From contig JAGIAU010000139.1 in NCBI GenBank assembly GCA_017744755.1, positions 1-5,890 of the forward strand: DNA of 5,890 nt, in the 5' to 3' direction. Made by a program: the position numbers and the translations under genes. The notes under the pieces are model-generated. The model saw only the letters and a program-made list of their open reading frames with translations. It had not been told where the DNA came from and ran no database searches. This document shows positions 1 to 5,208 of this stretch, one piece after another (positions within the stretch are counted from its first letter, which is position 1; each line of letters starts with the position of its first letter). Origin of the DNA: Microbacteriaceae bacterium. GTDB lineage: Bacteria; Actinomycetota; Actinomycetes; Actinomycetales; Microbacteriaceae.

Positions 1-582
1 GAGATCGACCCGCGGACGTTCAGCGAGCGCGTGAGCGCGGAGTGGGAGCGCGTGTTCATGGCCGCCGACCTCCCGGGAACGTGCCGGGTCGCGATGCGGA
101 TCTCGATCGTGCTCGGGCGGGGCGGGGCGCTCCCCGTGCTGCTGCGGCTCGCCCGGCTCGGCCTCGGCGGCGCGCACCGCGACGGCTGGTGGCCGGCGCT
201 CCCCTGGCGGGTCGCCGCCGGCACGCACCTGCCCCCGCTGACGCGGGGCGGGCGGCAGAAGTTCAGCTGGATCCACCTCGACGACTTCATCGGCGTCGTG
301 CGATTCCTCCGCGGGCATCCCGAGATCGACGGCCCCCTCAACCTGGCGACGCCGGTCGCCTCCGACGACCGGGAGCTCATGCGGGTCGTCCGGCGGACCG
401 TGGGAGCGCCGTTCGGCCTGCCGACCTTCCGCTGGATGCTCGAGCTCGGCGGCCTGGTCCTCGGCACCGAGGCGGAGCTGCTCATCAAGAGCCGCTGGGT
501 CGTGCCGGCACGACTCCTGGAGGCGGGCTACGAGTTCCGCTGGACCGACCTCGAGGCGGCGGTGCGCAGCGCCTGGCGCTGA
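1..582 (+). CDS. TIGR01777 family (YfcH-like) NAD(P)-dependent epimerase, C-terminal part
   Basis: Partial gene, open at the left edge; 193 codons are visible before the TGA at 580-582. Members of this extended SDR family are about 300 residues, so the N-terminal Rossmann fold with its nucleotide-binding glycines lies outside the window. Visible family marks, numbered from the first codon: R33-I36 then VLGRGGAL (37-44), the glycine-rich GLGG (54-57), FSWIHLDDFIG (88-98), GPLNLATP (111-118), and a C-terminal DUF1731-like segment (about 140-189) with LGTEAELLIKSRWVVPARLLEAGYEF. Family members are mostly uncharacterised; a soluble cytoplasmic sugar-nucleotide-epimerase-like role is only inferred from the fold. 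Compared with the E. coli YfcH pattern as I remember it, about 20-25 extra residues (58-85, containing DGWWP) sit between GLGG and FSWIH. The gene is convergent with recR, 36 bp away, so the two are not co-transcribed. Family assignment is confident; the substrate is unknown. Confidence 0.9.
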   Translation, partial: EIDPRTFSERVSAEWERVFMAADLPGTCRVAMRISIVLGRGGALPVLLRLARLGLGGAHRDGWWPALPWRVAAGTHLPPLTRGGRQKFSWIHLDDFIGVVRFLRGHPEIDGPLNLATPVASDDRELMRVVRRTVGAPFGLPTFRWMLELGGLVLGTEAELLIKSRWVVPARLLEAGYEFRWTDLEAAVRSAWR

Positions 583-598
583 TCGGTCCGCCGCCAGG
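572..598. terminator. Possible convergent-gene hairpin
   Basis: A perfect 7-bp inverted repeat, CCTGGCG (572-578) and CGCCAGG (592-598), flanks a 13-nt loop that contains the stop codon of the epimerase gene. A second, weaker 5-bp repeat, GAGCG/CGCTC (605-609 and 616-620), overlaps the recR stop. There is no T-rich tract on either strand, so these are not canonical intrinsic terminators. High-GC actinobacteria often use hairpins lacking U tracts, so a bidirectional terminator in this 36-bp convergent gap is plausible but unproven. Confidence 0.3.
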
Positions 599-618
599 AC
601 GGGCGAGCGCACGGACGC

Positions 619-1215
619 TCAGCCGACGAGGCGGCGGCCCTCGAACGCGCGGCCGAGCGTGACCTCGTCGGCGTACTCGAGGTCCCCGCCGACCGGCAGG
701 CCGGAGGCGAGACGCGAGACCGAGAGTCCCGGGAACTGCAGCAGCCGGGACAGGTAGACGGCGGTCGCCTCGCCCTCGACGTTGGGGTTCGTCGCGATGA
801 TGACCTCGCGGACGGTCCCGTCGCCGAGGCGCGACACGAGCTGCTGGATGCGCAGGCTGTCGGGGCCGATGCCGTTGATCGGGTTGATGGCGCCGCCGAG
901 CACGTGGTACAGGCCCTTGAACTCGCGCGTGCGCTCGATCGCCGCGACGTCCTTCGGCTCCTCGACGACGCAGATGAGGCCCTGGTCGCGCCGCGGGTCG
1001 CGGCAGATCGCGCAGCGCTCCTGCTCGCCGACGTTCCCGCACACCTCGCAGAACCGCACGCGCTCCCGCACATCGGTGAGCAGCTGCGCGAGGCGGCTCA
1101 CGTCGAAGGACTGCGTCTGCAGGATGTGGAACGCGATCCGCTGCGCCGACTTCGGGCCAACGCCCGGCAGCCGGCCGAGCTCGTCGATGAGGTCCTGGAC
1201 GATGCCGTCGTACAT
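619..1215 (-). CDS. recR: Recombination mediator protein RecR
   Basis: RecR acts in the RecFOR pathway of daughter-strand gap repair, where with RecO it loads RecA onto SSB-coated single-stranded DNA; it is cytoplasmic and forms a ring-shaped clamp on DNA. The 198-residue product is the normal length. Domains in order: N-terminal helix-hairpin-helix with LPGVGPKSAQRIAFH (16-30); a four-cysteine zinc finger with C56, C59, C68 and C71; a Toprim domain from about residue 79, with ICVVEEPKDV (81-90), LGGAINPINGIGPDSL (106-121) and ATNPNVEGEAT (141-151); and the C-terminal SRLASGLPVGGDLEYAD stretch (167-183). No key residue is missing. The ATG at 1215 shares its A with the dnaX stop (TGATG), and no well-spaced Shine-Dalgarno precedes it, so translation is probably coupled to dnaX. 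The ybaB/ebfC gene that sits between dnaX and recR in many bacteria is absent here. Confidence 0.97.
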   Translation of the reverse strand: MYDGIVQDLIDELGRLPGVGPKSAQRIAFHILQTQSFDVSRLAQLLTDVRERVRFCEVCGNVGEQERCAICRDPRRDQGLICVVEEPKDVAAIERTREFKGLYHVLGGAINPINGIGPDSLRIQQLVSRLGDGTVREVIIATNPNVEGEATAVYLSRLLQFPGLSVSRLASGLPVGGDLEYADEVTLGRAFEGRRLVG

Positions 1216-3332
1216 CAGACGAGCCCGCCGTCCTCGACGGGCGCGTCGGCGTCGGTGTAGTCGTCGAGCCCGCGCGGCGCGGACGGCGGCGCGATGCGGT
1301 CCTCGCCGATGAACTTCGCACCGAGCAGCCCGCGCACGACGGCCTCGCCGTACTCCGGTCGGTGAGCGGTGCTCGCCGGGTCGGCCTGGACCGTCCCCCG
1401 GTCCTGAGCGACGGACGCCACGAGGGAGGCAGAACGCGCGGACGCGGACACGGACGCCGGCGCCGGGTCCGCCGGCTCGTCCTGCGGGATCGGGGCGACG
1501 TCCCAGCCCATCGGGTCCGAAGCCGGTGCCGCGTCCGCTGCCGGCCGGACGGAGCGCGCTCCGTCCGGCGCGGGAGCGGTCGCCGGGACAGGAGCGGAGC
1601 GTTCGGACAGACCCGCCGGGGCCGGCGCGTCCTGTCCTGGTGCTCCGGTCCTGCCCTGGCGCGCGGCCTCGGGGGGCGGCGCGGTCGGCCCGGACCCGGC
1701 GGACGCCGGCTGCGCGGGGATCGCGGCGGTCGACGCGTTCTCCGCCTTCGCCGTGAACTGCACGCGCAGCCCGACGATCTCGAGGATCGCCGCGCGCAGA
1801 TGCTCCGCATGCGGGCGGAACGCATCGATGTCGCCCTGATTCGGGAAGCCGAGCGCGAGCACGTCGCCGTCGAGGCCGCGGACCTGCGCGCGCTCGGCGA
1901 CGATCCAGGAAGCCCGGCGGCTGCGCTCGAGGACGGCCAGCACCTCGGGCCAGGCGTGGCGGAGCTGCTCTGCGGTGACAGGGCCGGCGGCCGGGGCGGA
2001 GACCGGAGCCGGAGAGATCGAGGCCGCCACGCGCGCCTCCGGCGCTGCCCGGCCCGCGGGGGCGGCATCTCCCGCAGGGCGGGCGGCCGCGACGTCGGGA
2101 GCTCCGGATGCCGACTGCCCGGTCGGGGTCGAGGCATGCGGTTCGAGATCCCGGTCTGCGGCTGCGCCGCCACTCGACCCGCGGTCCGGGGCGGGCGGCG
2201 GCGCGGCGACCGGCTGGGCCGCCGCCGGGGCGCCGAGGCCCACGAGGAGGCGCGCGACGAGGAGCTCGAGCTGGAGACGCGGCGACGTCGCGCCGACCAT
2301 CTCGGTCAGCGCGGCGTTCACCGCGTCGGCCGCCTGCGAGAGCGCCGCCGTGCCGAACGCCGCCGCCTGCCGCGACATGGCGTCGAGCTGGTCCTGGCCG
2401 ACGCCGCGCAGCAGCGCAGCAGCACCGGTCGGCGAGGCCGCGACGATGAGCAGGTCGCGGAGCCGCTCCAGCAGGTCCTCGACGAAGCGCCGCGGGTCCT
2501 GGCCGGTCTGCACGACCCGGTCGACCGCGGCGAAGGTGGCGGGGGCGTCGCGGCCGGCGAGCGCGTCGATCGCCGCGTCGAGCAGCGCCTCATGCGTGTA
2601 GCCGAGGAGCGCGACGGCGCGTTCATAGGCGATCGTCGCCCCCTCGGAGCCGGCGATGAGCTGGTCGAGGAGCGAGAGCGTGTCGCGCACCGAGCCGCCG
2701 CCGGCGCGGACCACGAGCGGCAGCACGCCCGGCTCGACGCCGATGCCCTCCGACTCGCAGAGCCGGCCGACGTACTCGAGCAGCTGCGCGGGCGGGACCA
2801 GGCGGAACGGGTAGTGGTGCGTCCGCGAGCGGATCGTCCCGATGACCTTCTCCGGCTCGGTCGTCGCGAAGATGAACTTCACGTGCTCCGGCGGCTCCTC
2901 GACGATCTTGAGGAGCGCGTTGAAGCCCTGCGGCGTGACCATGTGCGCCTCGTCGAGGATGAAGATCTTGAACCGGTCTCGAGCGGGCGCGTAGATCGCC
3001 CGCTCGCGGAGGTCACGGGCATCGTCGACGCCGTTGTGCGACGCGGCGTCGATCTCGACGACGTCGAGCGATCCGCCGCCGTCGCGGGACAGCTCGACGC
3101 AGCTCGGGCACGTGCCGCAAGGGGTGTCCGTCGGACCCTCGGCGCAGTTCAGGCAGCGCGCGAGGATGCGAGCGGACGTCGTCTTCCCGCAGCCGCGCGG
3201 CCCGGAGAAGAGATAGGCGTGGCCGACCCGATCCGTGCGCAGCGCGGTGCGCAACGGGTCCGTGACCTGCGACTGGCCGATGAGCTCCTGGAAGGTCTCG
3301 GGCCGGTAGCGACGGTAGAGGGCTGCGACCAC
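1215..3332 (-). CDS. dnaX: DNA polymerase III subunit gamma/tau
   Basis: DnaX is the ATPase motor of the clamp loader that opens the beta sliding clamp at primer ends and organises the replisome. The 705-residue protein starts at a GTG; an in-frame TAG 9 nt upstream excludes a longer product. The N-terminal AAA+ module shows Walker A GPRGCGKT (44-51), a zinc module with C63, C72, C75 and C78, Walker B IFILDEAH (123-130), sensor-1 FATTEP (155-160), an SRC-like arginine finger in TIRSRT (166-171, with Thr in place of Cys) and sensor-2 GGSVRDTLSLLDQ (212-224). A collar domain follows to about 370, then an Ala/Pro-rich linker, a compact folded segment at about 452-527 (HAWPEVLAVLERSRRASW, then LALGFPNQGDIDAF), a second long Ala/Pro linker, and a C-terminal EYGEAVVRGLLGAKFIGE (660-677). 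The last two are probably tau-specific partner-binding parts. There is no A-run slippery site, so programmed production of a short gamma form is not indicated. Confidence 0.97.
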   Translation of the reverse strand: MVAALYRRYRPETFQELIGQSQVTDPLRTALRTDRVGHAYLFSGPRGCGKTTSARILARCLNCAEGPTDTPCGTCPSCVELSRDGGGSLDVVEIDAASHNGVDDARDLRERAIYAPARDRFKIFILDEAHMVTPQGFNALLKIVEEPPEHVKFIFATTEPEKVIGTIRSRTHHYPFRLVPPAQLLEYVGRLCESEGIGVEPGVLPLVVRAGGGSVRDTLSLLDQLIAGSEGATIAYERAVALLGYTHEALLDAAIDALAGRDAPATFAAVDRVVQTGQDPRRFVEDLLERLRDLLIVAASPTGAAALLRGVGQDQLDAMSRQAAAFGTAALSQAADAVNAALTEMVGATSPRLQLELLVARLLVGLGAPAAAQPVAAPPPAPDRGSSGGAAADRDLEPHASTPTGQSASGAPDVAAARPAGDAAPAGRAAPEARVAASISPAPVSAPAAGPVTAEQLRHAWPEVLAVLERSRRASWIVAERAQVRGLDGDVLALGFPNQGDIDAFRPHAEHLRAAILEIVGLRVQFTAKAENASTAAIPAQPASAGSGPTAPPPEAARQGRTGAPGQDAPAPAGLSERSAPVPATAPAPDGARSVRPAADAAPASDPMGWDVAPIPQDEPADPAPASVSASARSASLVASVAQDRGTVQADPASTAHRPEYGEAVVRGLLGAKFIGEDRIAPPSAPRGLDDYTDADAPVEDGGLV

Positions 3333-3415
3333 GAAGCCAGACTAGTCGGGACCTCCGACACGGATTCCGGGGCGGACGGCGGTCTCCCGACCGGGCGAAC
3401 GCACCCCGCGGACGA
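3333..3415 (-). other. 83-bp gap upstream of dnaX
   Basis: This non-coding stretch lies between the stop of the repeat-protein gene and the dnaX start. Besides the TAGTCT element it holds a GGAGG (plus-strand cctcc at 3352-3356), 19 nt from the GTG and too far for normal ribosome binding. It also holds a 5-bp hairpin with a 4-base loop (3380-3393, cggtc/gaccg) and a longer-range 7-bp inverted repeat (gtcggga at 3345-3351 with tcccgac at 3385-3391) that shares bases with the hairpin, so the two cannot form at once. No U tract follows either. It is the largest gap inside the leftward block and the likely transcriptional break. Confidence 0.5.
3339..3344 (-). promoter_or_regulatory. Candidate -10 element of a leaderless dnaX promoter
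   Basis: On the minus strand the hexamer TAGTCT matches the actinobacterial TANNNT -10 pattern. Exactly six bases (GGCTTC) separate it from the GTG start of dnaX, so the expected transcription start falls on the first base of the start codon, the standard geometry of leaderless actinobacterial mRNAs. No clear -35 hexamer is seen at 16-18 bp upstream, which is common in this phylum. An 8-bp palindrome GACTAGTC (3340-3347) overlaps the element and might be an operator or chance. This is inferred from position and pattern only. Confidence 0.5.
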
Positions 3416-4357
3416 CTAGAACCCCGCCAGATCCTTGACGGCCCAGAACACGCCGGCGGCGAGCACGAGCGCCGCGGCCGCGGCCGAGGCGAGCGCCGTG
3501 AACGCGAGGACCCGCGAGCGGCGGGCGACGGACACGCCGCCTGCCGGCAGGCGCTTCGCGGCGCGGCTGCCCCCGAACACGCCGAGATAGGCGGGCGGCG
3601 GTCGGAGCGCACGGGCGCGATACGTGGAGACGGCACCGGCGCCGGACGCGACGAGCGGCATGCCGCCGAAGCCGGACGGGACCGGCGCCGGGCGGAGCTC
3701 GCCGCGGCGGCGCTTCCTCGGCGGCGTCATGACCGGCCTGACCGGCGTGGTGCCGGCCGCCCGGACCTGCTGCGTCGGCCCATGCGCCGCCCGGTCGACC
3801 TTGACGGTCTGGTCCGCCTTCGGCGTGCCGGTCGAGGAGGCGGTCCCCGACGGGGTCCCGGACGCGCTCCCCGAGTCGCTCCTCGATTCGCCCGTGGTGT
3901 CGCCGCGCTTCGGGACCGGGATCGTCGTGTCCTGCGCTGGCTCGAGGTCCGCGGCCGAAGACCACCCCGAGGGCCCGTCCTCCGCCTCGACGATGACGGT
4001 CCGGTCCTCGTCCAGGACGACGGGAGCGGCAGGGACGCGCGCGGGGGGCCGGTCGGCCTCATCGGCCTCGGTCGAGACGGACACGGTGTCGTCGTCGTCC
4101 GGCTCGAGGGCCGCGGCCTCCGCGGCTCCGAGGCGCTCCTCCGCCTCGTCCGGGCCGAGCGGTCCGTCCGGCACCTCGGGGTCGTACGGCTCGACGATGA
4201 CGGTGCGGTCGTCCTCGGCCACGACGGCCCGATCGACGATGAGCGTGCTGTCGTCCAGTCCGACCCCGTGCCGCTCGACGACGAGGGTCGTGTCGTCGGG
4301 CGAGACCGCCGGCGCGTCATCCGCCTCGGGCTCCGTCCCCTTCCGCCTCCTGACCAC
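3416..4357 (-). CDS. Unrecognised tail-anchored acidic protein with seven D-x-T-[LVI]-x-V repeats
   Basis: I do not recognise this 313-residue protein. Residues 1-190 are acidic and low in predicted structure, and carry seven copies of D-x-T-[LVI]-x-V, with threonines at 24, 38, 52, 91, 120, 145 and 184. Residues 205-220 turn basic (TPPRKRRRGE), followed by a Gly/Pro/Ala-rich stretch to about 278. A basic RRSR (279-282) leads into one hydrophobic helix (about 283-306), and the protein ends with a short KDLAGF. The positive-inside rule predicts a cytoplasmic N-terminus with a C-terminal membrane anchor. The GTG at 4357 is chosen because AGGAG lies 8 nt upstream and the gene then follows the phosphatase by 11 nt; a longer reading to 4627 would run through the phosphatase coding region. 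With a PP2C and an FHA protein just upstream, I infer a phospho-threonine scaffold or docking protein. The function is hypothetical. Confidence 0.85.
   Translation of the reverse strand: MVRRRKGTEPEADDAPAVSPDDTTLVVERHGVGLDDSTLIVDRAVVAEDDRTVIVEPYDPEVPDGPLGPDEAEERLGAAEAAALEPDDDDTVSVSTEADEADRPPARVPAAPVVLDEDRTVIVEAEDGPSGWSSAADLEPAQDTTIPVPKRGDTTGESRSDSGSASGTPSGTASSTGTPKADQTVKVDRAAHGPTQQVRAAGTTPVRPVMTPPRKRRRGELRPAPVPSGFGGMPLVASGAGAVSTYRARALRPPPAYLGVFGGSRAAKRLPAGGVSVARRSRVLAFTALASAAAAALVLAAGVFWAVKDLAGF
3794..4297 (-). repeat. Seven-copy D-x-T-[LVI]-x-V protein repeat region
   Basis: Seven motifs fit D-x-T-[LVI]-x-V without exception: DTTLVV, DSTLIV, DRTVIV, DDTVSV, DRTVIV, DTTIPV and DQTVKV. Their Thr codons start (minus strand) at 4288, 4246, 4204, 4087, 4000, 3925 and 3808. 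The first three are a tandem array of 14-residue units (42 nt each, 4172-4297); the other four are dispersed at irregular spacing. In five copies the residue after the final V is acidic. Copies three and five match in 20 of 21 bases (4190-4210 and 3986-4006), suggesting duplication. Confidence 0.85.
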
Positions 4358-4365
4358 GTCCGTCG

Positions 4366-4370
4366 CTCCT
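4366..4370 (-). promoter_or_regulatory. Ribosome binding site deciding the start of the repeat protein
   Basis: The minus strand reads AGGAG here, 8 nt before the GTG at 4357 and overlapping the TAG stop of the phosphatase gene (4369-4371). It is the best placed Shine-Dalgarno in the window. It fixes the start of the repeat protein and implies coupled translation of the two genes. Confidence 0.8.
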
Positions 4371-5205
4371 ACTCCACGACCGGCACGGTCGTCTCGAGGA
4401 GGAACTGCTCCTGCTCCGCGTCCGACTCGCCGTCCGGCGCCCCGCCGAGGTCGAAGTCCGCCGCCCCGCGCTGCACCTCGACGACGATGACCGAGATGTT
4501 GTCGCGGCCGCCGGAGCGCTTGGCGAGCGCGACGAGCGCGTTCGCGATGCGCAGCGGATCGCCGCCCTGGCCGAGCGTCTGGCGGATGAGCTCGTCGGGC
4601 ACCTCCGACGAGAGGCCGTCGCTGCACAGCAGCAGCCGCTCCCCGTTGCGCACCGGCATGAGCCAGCTGTCCGCCTCGGCGTCGACCGCGCCGATCGCCC
4701 GCGTGATCACATTCCGCTCGGGGAATACAGCGAGCTCGGCCGCGGTGATGCGCCCCGCGTCGTAGAGCTCCTGCCCGAGCGAGTGGTCGATCGTGACCTG
4801 CTGCAGGGCGGTGCCCGCGTGACGGTAGACGCGCGAGTCCCCGACGTTGAAGATGACCCAGTGCGGCGCGCCCGCATGCTCGATGACGGCGGCCCCCGCG
4901 ACGGTCGAGCCGGCGCCGCGACGCGTGCCGTCGGCGACCGCCGCGACGCCGTCGTCGGCGAGCTCGAGCGCCTCGCGGAGCATCTCGAGCGTCAGGAGGT
5001 CCGCGCCCTGGGCGATCGTCCGGAACGCCTCGACGACCGCGGCGCTCGCCTGATCGCCCGCCTCATACCCGCCCATGCCGTCCGCGACGACGTAGACATG
5101 CGGCAGCGCGAGGATCGAGTCCTCGTTGTGCTTCCGCTTGAGGCCGACATCCGTCACGGCCGCGGCCGCGATGGTGATCGATCCGACCTGGAACGTCTCG
5201 TTCAT
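4369..5205 (-). CDS. PP2C-family serine/threonine protein phosphatase
   Basis: The 278-residue product is a soluble PP2C (PPM) phosphatase that removes phosphate from Ser/Thr residues using two Mn/Mg ions. Motifs in order: KHNEDS (25-30), the metal-binding ADGMGG (41-46), GAGSTVAGAAV (98-108), NVGDSRVYRH (120-129), DHSLGQEL (140-147), NVITRAIG (165-172), CSDGL with D196 (194-198) and GGRDNISVIVVEV (232-244). All expected acidic metal ligands are present, including D29, D42, D196 and D235. There is no transmembrane segment, unlike the PstP type of the actinobacterial cell-division cluster. The catalytic domain ends near 247; a roughly 30-residue acidic tail follows and finishes LLETTVPVVE, matching the repeat motif of the next gene. 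The gene starts 3 nt after the stop of the FHA gene, and the nearest purine-rich stretch is about 14 nt from the ATG, so translational coupling is likely. It probably acts on targets of a Ser/Thr kinase encoded outside this window. Confidence 0.95.
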   Translation of the reverse strand: MNETFQVGSITIAAAAVTDVGLKRKHNEDSILALPHVYVVADGMGGYEAGDQASAAVVEAFRTIAQGADLLTLEMLREALELADDGVAAVADGTRRGAGSTVAGAAVIEHAGAPHWVIFNVGDSRVYRHAGTALQQVTIDHSLGQELYDAGRITAAELAVFPERNVITRAIGAVDAEADSWLMPVRNGERLLLCSDGLSSEVPDELIRQTLGQGGDPLRIANALVALAKRSGGRDNISVIVVEVQRGAADFDLGGAPDGESDAEQEQFLLETTVPVVE

Positions 5206-5208
5206 CGA

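Noticed and set aside
605..620. GAGCG/CGCTC inverted repeat as a separate recR terminator
   Set aside because: Only 5 bp, with no U tract and overlapping the stop codon; expected by chance at this GC content.
485..2173. 562-codon minus-strand open frame across recR and the 3-prime half of dnaX
   Set aside because: Arg/Ser/Pro-rich with no recognisable motif, and it overlaps two convincing genes in another frame.
1215..3332. Programmed frameshift in dnaX giving a short gamma form
   Set aside because: No run of four or more A residues exists on the coding strand, so no E. coli-like or Thermus-like slippery site is present.
1362..3419. 685-codon plus-strand open frame opposite dnaX
   Set aside because: It is antisense to a full-length, motif-complete dnaX; its Arg/Gly/Asp-rich, domain-free product is typical of shadow frames in high-GC DNA.
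4358..4627. N-terminal extension of the repeat protein by 90 residues
   Set aside because: The extension is Arg/Gly/Ala shadow sequence over the 3-prime part of the phosphatase gene; the GTG at 4357 has a well-spaced AGGAG.
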